From Bergeyella porcorum (GTDB lineage: Bacteria > Bacteroidota > Bacteroidia > Flavobacteriales > Weeksellaceae): a stretch of DNA of 64,000 nucleotides. The position numbers and the translations under genes were made by a program. The stretch is taken from positions 1 to 64,000 of the forward strand of contig NZ_JBHMFD010000007.1 in assembly GCF_042427575.1 (NCBI RefSeq). Direction: 5' to 3'. This document shows positions 51,242-60,290 of the stretch, in pieces (the stretch's first letter is position 1; every line of letters begins with the position of its first letter). A model generated the notes under the pieces. It saw only the letters and a program-made list of their open reading frames with translations, did no database searches and was not told where the DNA came from.

Positions 51242-52033
51242 ATGAAAGTTTCCCTTATCATTGCCACATATAATTGGAAAGAAGCTCTAGAATTAGTCCT
51301 AAAAAGTGTTTTAAAACAAAAAATACTTCCCAACGAAGTTCTTATTGCTGATGATGGCTCCAGAGAGGACACCAGACAGCTAATAGAGGCTTATCAGAAC
51401 ATATTCCCTATTCCACTTCATCATATTTGGCACGAAGATGAGGGTTTTCGTCTATCTGCGATTAGAAACAAAGCAATAGCAAAGGCAAAATATGAGTACA
51501 TCATCCAGATAGATGGTGATGTGGTTTTACATCCTAATTTTGTGGGCGACCACAAGAGACTCGCACAGAAAGATTGTTTCATCACAGGTTCCCGAGTACT
51601 TTTAAGCCCAGAAACTACGGCTATCGCTTTTCAGAAAAAAAACATTCATTTCAATCTGTTTACAAAGGGTATCAGCAATAGATTTAATGCAATATATTGC
51701 CCTTTTTTCAATGTCTTTTCCAAGCCTCAAAATAGCCCAATAGAAAAAATGACCAGCAGAATACGAGGCTGTAATATGAGTTTTTGGAAAAAAGACTTAA
51801 TGGAAATCAACGGCTACGATGAAGATTTTGTAGGTTGGGGTAGAGAAGATTCAGACATCGTTATCCGACTAATCAAGAAAGGGTGTTTCCGAAAAAAAGT
51901 TAAATTAGCGGCTGTACAGTACCATCTCTATCATAAAGAACACTCTAAAGATAATCTAGAAGCCAATCATACCCTTATGGAAAAAGCCCTGAAAGACAGC
52001 AATTATAAAGCAAAAAATGGAATTATAAAATGA
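51242..52033 (+). CDS. Family 2 glycosyltransferase (chondroitin-polymerase-like C-terminus)
   Basis: A 263-residue GT-A glycosyltransferase: MKVSLIIATYNWKEALELVL, VLIADDGSREDTRQLI, DXD-like IQIDGDVVLHPNF (about 85-97), RIRGCNMSFWKKDLMEINGY and FVGWGREDSDIVIRL. The GWGxEDxD part matches the glyco_tranf_2 C-terminal (galactosyltransferase-like) domain. Its stop overlaps the next gene start by 4 bp (ATGA), so the pair is coupled. Confidence 0.9.
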   Translation: MKVSLIIATYNWKEALELVLKSVLKQKILPNEVLIADDGSREDTRQLIEAYQNIFPIPLHHIWHEDEGFRLSAIRNKAIAKAKYEYIIQIDGDVVLHPNFVGDHKRLAQKDCFITGSRVLLSPETTAIAFQKKNIHFNLFTKGISNRFNAIYCPFFNVFSKPQNSPIEKMTSRIRGCNMSFWKKDLMEINGYDEDFVGWGREDSDIVIRLIKKGCFRKKVKLAAVQYHLYHKEHSKDNLEANHTLMEKALKDSNYKAKNGIIK

Positions 52034-53016
52034 AAAAAAATGTTCTTTTAATAATGCCCAAACACGCCTCCATACACGAGCTGATTATAAAAAATATAGA
52101 ATATGTAGGCTACAATGTTACGTTTTTTAGTGAACCAGATTTTAAGTATAAAAGTATTGGTCAGCGATTAGATAATTTTTTTAGAAAAACCTTTTTAGGA
52201 CAAAAAGATTACAAAGACCGCCTAAAAATGCAATATCGAGAGCAAGCTTTCGTCAGAGATATTTATTCTTCTCAACCCATTTTTGATTTCGCATTGGTCA
52301 TTCGCCCAGATTTATACGGGGAAAATATTCCTAAATATCTAAAAAAAATCTGCAAAAAAATCATCGCTTACCAATGGGATGGCTTTTCTAGGTTTAAATT
52401 AACCGACAATATCATCAATAGCTATGATACCTTTGCTGTATTTGACAATGATGACTTTGAACAATATTCTACACAGTATCCCCATCTCATCTCCACCAAT
52501 AATTTTTACTTTGATTATCTTCCTATTCCTGCAAAAAAATACGATTTTTACTATATTGGGACTTTACAAGATGACCGTCTAGAAGTAATTACTAGAATAT
52601 CCAATATGCTAAAGCAAGGTGAGTTTAATAATTCTTTTACTTTATTTGACATTACAGGAAAACAAAGCAAAAAGCACCCCGACATAAACATTACTCATAG
52701 AGAAATATCGTATAAAGAAATCTTGAAGAACTCCAGCGAATTCAATGTCCTTATTGACCTAAAAACGAGCTGTCACAACGGATTATCGCTTCGTTTCTTC
52801 GAGGCTCTACATTTTTCACAAAAAATCATCACCAATAATGAAACGGTAAAGAATATGGACTTTTACCACGAAAATAACCATCTCGTTTTCAATACTATTG
52901 ACCAACTCAATTACGAGACTATCATAAATTTCCTACAAAAACCTTATATCAAACCATCTGATGACATCGTACAAAAATATAGCTTTATAAATTGGCTAAA
53001 ATCACTAACTGTTTAA
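52030..53016 (+). CDS. Probable GT-B glycosyltransferase-like protein
   Basis: A 328-residue cytoplasmic protein. NVLLIMPKHASIHELIIKNI opens a Rossmann-like N-terminal half; the C-terminal half has YDFYYIGTLQDDRLEVITRI and a nucleotide-sugar-type end, NGLSLRFFEALHFSQKIITN, like CgeB/lipopolysaccharide-type GT-B enzymes. No precise family can be named. Translational coupling with the GT2 gene and the opposite GT4 gene place it in a small surface-glycan locus. Confidence 0.65.
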   Translation: MKKNVLLIMPKHASIHELIIKNIEYVGYNVTFFSEPDFKYKSIGQRLDNFFRKTFLGQKDYKDRLKMQYREQAFVRDIYSSQPIFDFALVIRPDLYGENIPKYLKKICKKIIAYQWDGFSRFKLTDNIINSYDTFAVFDNDDFEQYSTQYPHLISTNNFYFDYLPIPAKKYDFYYIGTLQDDRLEVITRISNMLKQGEFNNSFTLFDITGKQSKKHPDINITHREISYKEILKNSSEFNVLIDLKTSCHNGLSLRFFEALHFSQKIITNNETVKNMDFYHENNHLVFNTIDQLNYETIINFLQKPYIKPSDDIVQKYSFINWLKSLTV

Positions 53017-53137
53017 TATACTCTTTTCAATAAACATAGAAGCTCCACATCGCTTTACCCAGCTTCATTAATCCCGCGTTCTTCCCTTTCTTGCATACAT
53101 TCCTCATCACTAGGCTTATCAAATTATTTTTAATCCT

Positions 53138-53145
53138 TAAATTTG
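53138..53145 (+). promoter_or_regulatory. -7 box for gltX
   Basis: TAAATTTG, 22 bp before the ATG at 53167; an in-frame TTG at 53143 lies within the box. The rest of the 150-bp gap shows no gene. Confidence 0.6.
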
Positions 53146-53166
53146 TACCTTCAAAAAATAAAAACA

Positions 53167-54678
53167 ATGAGTAAAGTAAGAGTCAGATTTGCTCCAAGCC
53201 CTACGGGGCCTCTTCATTTAGGAGGGGTAAGAACCGCCCTGTACGATTATCTATTTGCTAAAAATAAAGGTGGCGATTTCGTTCTAAGAATAGAAGATAC
53301 CGATACCACAAGATATGTAGAAGGTGCAGAAGATTATATTATGGAAGCCTTAGAGTGGTGTGGCATCATTCCAGATGAAAGCCCTAAACACGGCGGCCCA
53401 TACGCCCCTTATCGCCAAAGTGAGCGAAGAGCTATCTACAACCAATATACCGAACAAATCCTAAAAACAGATTATGCCTACATTGCCTTTGATACCCCAG
53501 AGGAATTGGAAACCATCCGAAAGGAATACGAAGCCAAAGGCGAAGTGTTTGCCTATAACAACTATACCCGAAACCGACTAAGAAACAGCCTTACCCTTCC
53601 CGAGGAAGAAGTGAAAAAACTTTTGGCTGAAAATACCCCTTATGTGGTTCGTTTTAAGATGCCCGTGGATAGAATCCTTACTTTGGAAGACATCATCCGC
53701 GGTACCTTTTCTGTGAATACCGATACATTAGATGATAAGGTCTTAGTAAAAAATGACGGAATGCCGACCTATCATTTTGCTAACATTATAGACGACCACG
53801 AGATGAAAATCTCCCACGTTATCCGTGGTGAAGAGTGGCTACCTTCCTTAGGCTTGCACATTCTACTCTATGAAGCTATGGGTTGGGAAGCACCACAGTT
53901 TGCCCACCTTTCCCTGATTCTAAAGCCAGAAGGCAAAGGAAAACTCAGCAAAAGAGATGGAGATAAATTTGGATTTCCAGTATTTCCACTCAATTTTACC
54001 GACCCTGCCACAGGAAGCGTATCCAAAGGCTATAGAGAAGAAGGCTACTTTCCAGAGTCGTTTATCAATTTTCTCACCCTTCTAGGCTGGTCGCCTTCCG
54101 AAGACAAAGAAATTCTCTCTTTGGAAGAAATGATTCAGGAATTTGACCTCTACAAAGTACACAAAGCAGGAGCCAGATTCAGCAAAGAAAAAGCAGAGTG
54201 GTTTAACCAGCAATACCTGCAAAAGAAAACCAATGAAGAGCTATTGCCACTACTGAAAGACCTTAGCGAAGTGCAGGCTACCAACCTATCAGATGAAACC
54301 CTACTCACCATTATTTCCCTGATGAAAGAAAGAGCCACCTTCGTGAAAGATATTTATAGCAATGGTACTTTCTTCTTTGAAGCTCCTAAATCTTACGATG
54401 AAAAGGCTCTGAAAAAAGCTTGGAATGCAGATACCACCCAGCATCTCTCTGCACTCTGCGATGTTTTAGAGCAAACCGATTTCTCCGCAGATGCCCTTAA
54501 AAACGCCATTCACACCTTTGCAGAAAGCCAATCTCTGGGAATGGGCAAAGTGATGATGCCCCTGCGTTTAACCTTAGTGGGGGAGCTGAAAGGCCCAGAT
54601 GTACCAGACATTTTAGCCATCTTGGGCAAGGCAGAAAGTTTGGCTCGTATAAAAAATGCCATCAATCATATCTCATAA
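53167..54678 (+). CDS. gltX: Glutamyl-tRNA synthetase
   Basis: Charges tRNA-Glu. The 503-residue class I enzyme begins MSKVRVRFAPSPTGPLHLGG (HIGH as HLGG), with RIEDTDTTRYV, IRGEEWLPSLGLHILLYEAM, the KMSKS equivalent KGKLSKRDGDKFG, and a C-terminal anticodon-binding helical domain. Complete. Followed by accA after 54 bp. Confidence 0.96.
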   Translation: MSKVRVRFAPSPTGPLHLGGVRTALYDYLFAKNKGGDFVLRIEDTDTTRYVEGAEDYIMEALEWCGIIPDESPKHGGPYAPYRQSERRAIYNQYTEQILKTDYAYIAFDTPEELETIRKEYEAKGEVFAYNNYTRNRLRNSLTLPEEEVKKLLAENTPYVVRFKMPVDRILTLEDIIRGTFSVNTDTLDDKVLVKNDGMPTYHFANIIDDHEMKISHVIRGEEWLPSLGLHILLYEAMGWEAPQFAHLSLILKPEGKGKLSKRDGDKFGFPVFPLNFTDPATGSVSKGYREEGYFPESFINFLTLLGWSPSEDKEILSLEEMIQEFDLYKVHKAGARFSKEKAEWFNQQYLQKKTNEELLPLLKDLSEVQATNLSDETLLTIISLMKERATFVKDIYSNGTFFFEAPKSYDEKALKKAWNADTTQHLSALCDVLEQTDFSADALKNAIHTFAESQSLGMGKVMMPLRLTLVGELKGPDVPDILAILGKAESLARIKNAINHIS

Positions 54679-54732
54679 GTCCACAATATTTTATAAATTT
54701 GGTGGCTTAACAAACTTGAATGAAACCTCAAT

Positions 54733-55689
54733 ATGGAATATTTAGAATTTGAATTACCTATAAAAGAATTAATGGAGCAATACCAGACCTGCTCCTTGGT
54801 GGGTGAAGAAAGTGGCGTAGATGTTAAATTGGCTTGTAGCCAAATAGAAGACAAAATCATCCAAAAGAAAAAGGAAATCTATGGCAACCTAACGCCTTGG
54901 CAAACGGTACAGCTTTCCAGACACCCTATGCGTCCTTATACCTTAGATTATATTAATGGTATTGCAGACAAAGGCTCTTTCCTAGAGCTACACGGCGACC
55001 GCTCCTATGCAGATGATGCTGCAATGGTAGGAGGCTTAGCCAAAATAGATGGACAAACGGTAATGTTCATTGGAACCCAAAAGGGGCGTACCACCAAAGA
55101 ACGCCAGCAACGCCGTTTCGGAATGCCCAATCCCGATGGCTACAGAAAAGCCAATAGACTGATGAAACTAGCTGAGAAATTCAGAATCCCTGTGATTACC
55201 TTTATGGATACGCCTGGTGCTTACCCAGGATTGGAAGCAGAGGAAAGAGGACAAGGAGAGGCCATTGCTAGAAACATCTATGATATGACCCAGCTGAAAA
55301 CGCCTATCTTTTCCTATGTCATAGGGGAAGGTGCCAGCGGTGGTGCCTTGGGCATCGGGGTAGGCAACAAGGTCTATATGCTACAATATACTTGGTATTC
55401 TGTAATAGCACCAGAAAGCTGCTCTTCTATCCTTTGGAGAAACTGGGACCACAAAGAAGATGCTGCCAATGCTCTAAAACTAACGCCTAAGGATATGCTG
55501 AAACAAAAAATCATAGACGGCATTATAGAAGAGCCTCTGGGCGGGGCTCATTATGAACCGCAGGTGGCGTATAATAATGTAAAACAATCTATCTTACAAA
55601 ACATCAAAGCGTTTAGTAAGTTTTCAGAGAAAGAACTCATTGCCCAAAGACAAGAGAAATTCATTGCAATGGGTGAGTTTAAAGGCTAA
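54733..55689 (+). CDS. accA: Acetyl-CoA carboxylase carboxyltransferase subunit alpha
   Basis: Transfers the carboxyl group from biotin to acetyl-CoA with AccD. The 318-residue product has the N-terminal LEFELPIKELMEQYQ helix, PWQTVQLSRHPMRPYTLDYI, the crotonase-fold oxyanion region VIGEGASGGALGIG, and PESCSSILWRNWDHKEDAA. Its partner accD is not in the window; accB and accC are 6-8 kb away. Confidence 0.96.
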   Translation: MEYLEFELPIKELMEQYQTCSLVGEESGVDVKLACSQIEDKIIQKKKEIYGNLTPWQTVQLSRHPMRPYTLDYINGIADKGSFLELHGDRSYADDAAMVGGLAKIDGQTVMFIGTQKGRTTKERQQRRFGMPNPDGYRKANRLMKLAEKFRIPVITFMDTPGAYPGLEAEERGQGEAIARNIYDMTQLKTPIFSYVIGEGASGGALGIGVGNKVYMLQYTWYSVIAPESCSSILWRNWDHKEDAANALKLTPKDMLKQKIIDGIIEEPLGGAHYEPQVAYNNVKQSILQNIKAFSKFSEKELIAQRQEKFIAMGEFKG

Positions 55690-55710
55690 CCTTTTTCATT
55701 TTTTACACGA

Positions 55711-55755
55711 AAGCAGAAATTCTTAACCAATTTAATTAAGATTTCTGCTTTTTTT
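55711..55755 (+). terminator. Terminator after accA
   Basis: AGCAGAAAT and ATTTCTGCT, extended by TTAA pairs inside, followed by seven Ts. Confidence 0.88.
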
Positions 55756-55772
55756 ATTCAGTCCTTTCTCTA

Positions 55773-56351
55773 TTATCTATGAGTACTAACAGCATTGAGG
55801 GCGATTTCCATATCTTTTTGGAGGTTTTTCACCTCAGAGTATTTTGCATCGCATACCATAGTGGTAATGGTATAAGACCCTTTGGGAAGTAAGATATAGT
55901 TGCTATTAGCTGCTGGAACCGTCAGATTATAAAACTTTTTCCCACTGATTTTCACTAAAAGATTACATTTAGAAAGATTTTTGATATGGATATAAGCTTC
56001 TTTCTTTGCTGGGTCATTATTGAACAAATGCGTCAGTAGCTCTGCTGTTTTTTTATTCTCACCACTTACTTCTCCTCTATTTTTAGCATCACCTTTGGCA
56101 CTTGCAGCAGATGTTTTTTTCTGCATCAGAGTTATCGTAGGCTTTGCTATTTCTGGATTGCCACCATTCAGCATTGCATAGAGTTTCCTCTTAAATTCAG
56201 GCGTTTTAGGATGGTTGGGATTATTCTTGATAAAGTTGGCAACCACCTTTACATCATTAGTTTTTTCTACTTGCTCTACCGTATAATTCTGAGAATAAAC
56301 AAGACCACTCGCTCCCAACAATAGTATTAAAAGAAACTTTTTCATCACCAA
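55773..56351 (-). CDS. Secreted protein, probably DUF6759 family
   Basis: A 192-residue protein with a signal peptide (MKKFLLILLLGASGLVYSQ, after an initial MV). A helical first half has NFIKNNPNHPKTPEFKRKLY; a Ser/Ala/Lys-rich linker follows (about 80-100). The beta-type second half reads NLSKCNLLVKISGKKFYNLT, then PKGSYTITTMVCDAKYS. It resembles a Chryseobacterium family I recall as DUF6759; that name is from memory and should be checked. Function unknown. Confidence 0.65.
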   Translation of the reverse strand: MVMKKFLLILLLGASGLVYSQNYTVEQVEKTNDVKVVANFIKNNPNHPKTPEFKRKLYAMLNGGNPEIAKPTITLMQKKTSAASAKGDAKNRGEVSGENKKTAELLTHLFNNDPAKKEAYIHIKNLSKCNLLVKISGKKFYNLTVPAANSNYILLPKGSYTITTMVCDAKYSEVKNLQKDMEIALNAVSTHR

Positions 56352-56408
56352 TAAAATTTTATGGTTATCTAACGCAGAAATTCCATTTTTAGTTTACATA
56401 GATTTTAT

Positions 56409-56416
56409 TATCTTTG
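56409..56416 (+). promoter_or_regulatory. -7 box for tsf
   Basis: TATCTTTG, 56 bp before the tsf ATG. Confidence 0.6.
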
Positions 56417-56471
56417 CAAGGCTCAAAAAAGGGGCATAATAGAATCTTTTTTAATAAAAAACATTAAAAAT

Positions 56472-57440
56472 ATGTACACACCAGTAGCTGCAGATGTAGC
56501 AAAACTAAGAAACACAACAGGTGCAGGGATGATGGACTGCAAAAAAGCTCTTGTAGAAGCAGAGGGAGATTTTGACAAAGCAATTGAAATCCTTAGAAAA
56601 AAAGGACAAAAAGTAGCTGCTAACAGAGCTGATAGAGAGTCTTCTGAAGGCGCTGTAATTGCAAAAGTAAATGCTGATAACACCAAAGGTGCTGTCATCT
56701 CTTTGAACTGCGAGACCGATTTCGTAGCTAAAGGAGAAGCTTTCATCAAATTGGCTAATGATTTGGCTGAAAAAGCTCTTGAGTTCTCTACAAAAGAAGA
56801 ATTATTGGCTTCTGACTATGAGGGAATTTCTGTTTCTGAAAAACTTATCGAGCAAACAGGAGTTATCGGAGAGAAAATTGAAATCGGTGCTTTTGAAAAA
56901 ATCGAAGGACCTTTCTTGGGTGCTTACATCCACGCAGGAAACAAGATTGCTGCTATTACCGCTCTTTCTGCTAATGTAGAAGGTGGTGCAGAGGCTGCAA
57001 GAAATATCTCTATGCAAGTGGCTTCTATGAGCCCTGAGGTGCTTTCTTACAAAGAATTTTCTCCAGAGTTTGTAGCAGCAGAGACAGACGCTCGTATCGC
57101 TACAATCCAGAAAGATAATGAGGAATTGGTGCGTCTTGGTAAGCCATTGAAAAATGTACCTAAATATGTTTCTTACTCTCAATTATCAGAAGAAGTATTG
57201 AAGCAAGCAGAAGAAGATGCTAAAGCTGAATTGAAAGCTGAAGGTAAGCCAGAGCAAATCTGGGATAAAATCTTACCTGGTAAGTTGCAAAGATTCATCA
57301 GCGATAACACTTCACTTGACCAAGAGAAAGCCCTTCTTGACCAAAACTACATCAAAGATGGAGATTTGAAAGTGGCTGATTATGTGAAATCTGTAAACCC
57401 AGAATTGGAAGTAGTGAAATTTGTAAGAGTTTCTTTGTAA
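56472..57440 (+). CDS. tsf: Elongation factor Ts
   Basis: Nucleotide exchange factor for EF-Tu. The 322-residue product starts with the UBA-like domain (KLRNTTGAGMMDCKKALVEA, then AIEILRKKGQKVA), then EGAVIAKV and the TDFVAKGEAF core. An insertion (about 200-265) sits between the two core repeats, as in other Bacteroidota EF-Ts; the protein ends LEVVKFVRVSL. rpsB, its usual upstream partner, is absent: tsf has its own promoter and faces away from the DUF6759-like gene. Confidence 0.95.
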   Translation: MYTPVAADVAKLRNTTGAGMMDCKKALVEAEGDFDKAIEILRKKGQKVAANRADRESSEGAVIAKVNADNTKGAVISLNCETDFVAKGEAFIKLANDLAEKALEFSTKEELLASDYEGISVSEKLIEQTGVIGEKIEIGAFEKIEGPFLGAYIHAGNKIAAITALSANVEGGAEAARNISMQVASMSPEVLSYKEFSPEFVAAETDARIATIQKDNEELVRLGKPLKNVPKYVSYSQLSEEVLKQAEEDAKAELKAEGKPEQIWDKILPGKLQRFISDNTSLDQEKALLDQNYIKDGDLKVADYVKSVNPELEVVKFVRVSL

Positions 57441-57463
57441 TTAGTAATATTAAAACATACTAT

Positions 57464-57498
57464 AAAAAACGCTGTCGAAAGATGGCGTTTTTATTTTT
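57464..57498 (+). terminator. Terminator after tsf
   Basis: AAAACGCTGTC and GATGGCGTTTT (mismatch in the stem) followed by Ts. Confidence 0.8.
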
Positions 57499-57507
57499 TA
57501 TATTCTC

Positions 57508-57515
57508 TACATTTG
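57508..57515 (+). promoter_or_regulatory. -7 box for the T9SS gene
   Basis: TACATTTG, 22 bp before the ATG at 57537; an in-frame upstream start at 57513 would overlap the box. Confidence 0.6.
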
Positions 57516-57536
57516 CATAGATTTAACCCATCTTGT

Positions 57537-60185
57537 ATGAAACGCATTCTATCTATACTTCTCTACATCATTTCGCTATGGTCTTTTGCTCAGATGGATA
57601 CAGAGCATTGGCTAGCTCCTTTTGCAAAATCATCTTCCGCTGATACTTCTGGTGAAGCTCAGTATCTCTATTTATCTACTGATACAACTACTCCTTTTAC
57701 AGTAAATATCTACAACAATAATACCCTAATCAACCAAATCTTCATCAGCAAAGGGAATCCTGGCATTGTCTATATTGATGAGGCATTAATGACTGCTATT
57801 TCAAATTCTGAAAAATCTGTCGTAGGCAAGAAAGGACTACATCTGGTGGCTGACCACAAATTTTTTGCACACTATCGCTTTGTAATGACCAGTCAAGCCG
57901 AGATTGTCACCTCTAAAGGCAAGGCAGGATTGGGGACAGAGTTCTTTGTATATACTCCTGAGAACACCGCCCGCACCAGAGGAGACAATGATATTGCCAA
58001 CTCTACGGTAGGTATCATTGCCACAGAAAACAATACCACCATTACCATTGATAATTTTCAGAATTCTGGAAGATTCACCAATGGGAGTAGCTTCACCACC
58101 TCTACTGCTTTTAGCATTACACTCAACCGAGGTGAATCCTATGTTTTAGAATGTTTAGGAAGTTCCTCCTTGCAAGGGATTAGTGGTGCAAGAATCACCT
58201 CTGATAAAGCCATTTCAATTTCCAATGGTTCCTATTACAATGTTGCCCTTAATGGGAGTAATGTAGATGTTTTTATGGACCAAGCAATTCCCATTGAAAG
58301 GTTAGGACATCAATACATTGCCGTAAAGGGAAATGGAGGCTTAGTCGCAGAAATGGAACGTGTTGCTGTAATGGCTACAGAAGATAATACCAATATTTAC
58401 ATTAATGGCAGTGCTAGTCCCATCAATATTGCTAAAAAAGGCGAAACTTACGTTATAGAGAGTGCATATTACCATCAGGCTAGTGCCTCTTCAGATGCGT
58501 ACAGCATATTTATAAACTCCGATCAAAAAATCTACACTTACCAACTCCTTACAGGGACAGATGATGGCACTGGTCTATACTCTTATGCTTCTGGAGGAAT
58601 GAATATCCTCCCACCTCTATTATGCCTTTTACCCAATAGCATCAATGAATTTGCTTATGTCAACGAAATCGGTGGCAACACCTTCAATACCAGAATGAAC
58701 ATCATCACCGAAAAAGGAGCTACTGTAAAAATCAATGGAAATACATTAGGAAGCAGCTATGGTCCATTTGCGGTACAAGGTAATAGTGATTGGGAGTTTT
58801 ATGTGTACCCAAACATTGCTGGAAATATTACCATAGAATCCACAAAAGCAGTAACTGCGGGAATTGCCGCTGGAAACCAAGCCGTAGGGTATGGAGGTTA
58901 CTTTGCGGGGTTCAATTCTAACCCCGTAATAGCTAAAGGAGGAACTTGCGAAGATGGCACCGTAACCTTAGAAGTAGATGATAGCTATGATGACTACCAA
59001 TGGTATATCAGTTCAACTGAAAACGGCATCTATACAGAATATACCGGTGAAGGAGCTAACACCTACAAAATCACACCTAATAGCGTGGGCTATTATTACG
59101 TTATCATCAAAAAAAATTCCACTTCTTGCAATGATGAATACCAGTCTCCTATCTTCAAGGTAGATTCTTGTCCTATTGACTCTTCCATTAGCCTTGAAAT
59201 TGGAGAGTGTGGTACTACCATTACACCGGCTTTTTCTAGTTCTACCCAGCAGGTCAATCCTGCCTCTATTACAATATCCACACCTCCTAGCAATGGAACT
59301 GTTATTATAGATTCTTCTGGAAATATTGTTTACACCCCATCTTCTAATACCGTTACTACAGATTCCTTTATATATTATATAGAAGGAATTCACGCAGACT
59401 TTCCAGATAAAGAATACATTACGGTAAATCTCTCCATAAAGGATATCAATAGGTCTAATGTGGAAATTTTAGCCTGTGCAGATGATGATGGAATGGGACT
59501 TTATGACCTTTCTTCTGTAAATGTTTCTACCGATACTAATGTAACCATCTCTTATTTTGAGAGTTTAGAAAATGCTAGATTAAATATCAATGCAATACTC
59601 AATTTTAGTACTTATCATACAGCTCCTAAAACGGTCTATGCCAGAATAGAAGATGCTTTCTCTTGCTACGCCATAGCAGAGATTGTACTCAAAACTATAG
59701 AGACTCCAACCATTACTAGTGCAATAGTTTCCCACTCTACCCTTACCATCACCGCCTCTGGAGGTACGCCACCATATCAATATTCGTGGTCGGGACTCAA
59801 CGGTAGTTTCGTAGAATACAATACTTTTTCTAACATTCCTTTAGGTGTTTTTACAGCGTATGTTGCAGATGCTAATGGCTGTACGATTGTTTCAAAAGAA
59901 TTTATCAATCTTAATCTTATCAATACCATTACCCCTAACGGCGATGGCATTAATGAAATTTTAGACTATTCCCAGTTAAACATTAAAAAAGCTGTGAAAA
60001 TTCAAGTCTTTGACCGCTATGGCAAACTTGTTTTCACCAACCGAGAAGGACAACTCACTTGGGATGGGAAGAGCAACGGCAGAGTAGTTTCCACGGGAAC
60101 CTATTGGTATCTCCTCAGCTGGATAGAGCCTGATACGCAAGAGGCGAAGCAATATCAAAGCTGGATTGTAGTGAAAAATCAATAA
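57537..60185 (+). CDS. Large T9SS-secreted surface protein (type B sorting domain)
   Basis: An 882-residue exported protein. It has a signal peptide (MKRILSILLYIISLWSFAQ) and an N-terminal region (about 25-450) like the IgGFc-binding-protein N-terminal domain (WLAPFAKSS, LYLSTDTTTPFTVNIYNN and repeated ITSDKAISISNGSYY / INSDQKIYTYQ units). Ig/PKD-like segments follow (about 460-790: GTVTLEVDDSYDDYQWYIS; ASGGTPPYQYSWSG). The C-terminal type IX sorting domain of type B (CHU_C) reads NTITPNGDGINEILDYSQL, VFDRYGKLVFT, LTWDGKSNGRVVSTGTYWY. It should cross the outer membrane by T9SS and act on the surface, probably in adhesion (inference). Starts at 57537. Confidence 0.9.
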   Translation: MKRILSILLYIISLWSFAQMDTEHWLAPFAKSSSADTSGEAQYLYLSTDTTTPFTVNIYNNNTLINQIFISKGNPGIVYIDEALMTAISNSEKSVVGKKGLHLVADHKFFAHYRFVMTSQAEIVTSKGKAGLGTEFFVYTPENTARTRGDNDIANSTVGIIATENNTTITIDNFQNSGRFTNGSSFTTSTAFSITLNRGESYVLECLGSSSLQGISGARITSDKAISISNGSYYNVALNGSNVDVFMDQAIPIERLGHQYIAVKGNGGLVAEMERVAVMATEDNTNIYINGSASPINIAKKGETYVIESAYYHQASASSDAYSIFINSDQKIYTYQLLTGTDDGTGLYSYASGGMNILPPLLCLLPNSINEFAYVNEIGGNTFNTRMNIITEKGATVKINGNTLGSSYGPFAVQGNSDWEFYVYPNIAGNITIESTKAVTAGIAAGNQAVGYGGYFAGFNSNPVIAKGGTCEDGTVTLEVDDSYDDYQWYISSTENGIYTEYTGEGANTYKITPNSVGYYYVIIKKNSTSCNDEYQSPIFKVDSCPIDSSISLEIGECGTTITPAFSSSTQQVNPASITISTPPSNGTVIIDSSGNIVYTPSSNTVTTDSFIYYIEGIHADFPDKEYITVNLSIKDINRSNVEILACADDDGMGLYDLSSVNVSTDTNVTISYFESLENARLNINAILNFSTYHTAPKTVYARIEDAFSCYAIAEIVLKTIETPTITSAIVSHSTLTITASGGTPPYQYSWSGLNGSFVEYNTFSNIPLGVFTAYVADANGCTIVSKEFINLNLINTITPNGDGINEILDYSQLNIKKAVKIQVFDRYGKLVFTNREGQLTWDGKSNGRVVSTGTYWYLLSWIEPDTQEAKQYQSWIVVKNQ

Positions 60186-60250
60186 TCTCTTTTTTTAAAA
60201 AAAATTGGCGATTTTTAATAAAACTTTAACCTCTTTCCCACATCTAAACC

Positions 60251-60282
60251 GTAGGCATTACTATAATTAATGCCTACTTTTG
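60251..60282 (+). promoter_or_regulatory. Perfect 10-bp palindrome overlapping a -7 box
   Basis: GTAGGCATTA (60251-60260), a 7-base spacer and TAATGCCTAC (60268-60277) are exact inverses. The right arm overlaps the -7 box TACTTTTG (60275-60282) of the next gene, so it could be an operator. It could instead be the terminator of the T9SS gene, 65 bp after its stop and followed by TTTTG. Confidence 0.6.
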
Positions 60283-60290
60283 TAAATCTT

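Noticed and set aside
56352..56471. rpsB or a tRNA upstream of tsf
   Set aside because: The gap is only 120 bp and holds a promoter; I found no ribosomal protein or cloverleaf sequence there or elsewhere in the window.
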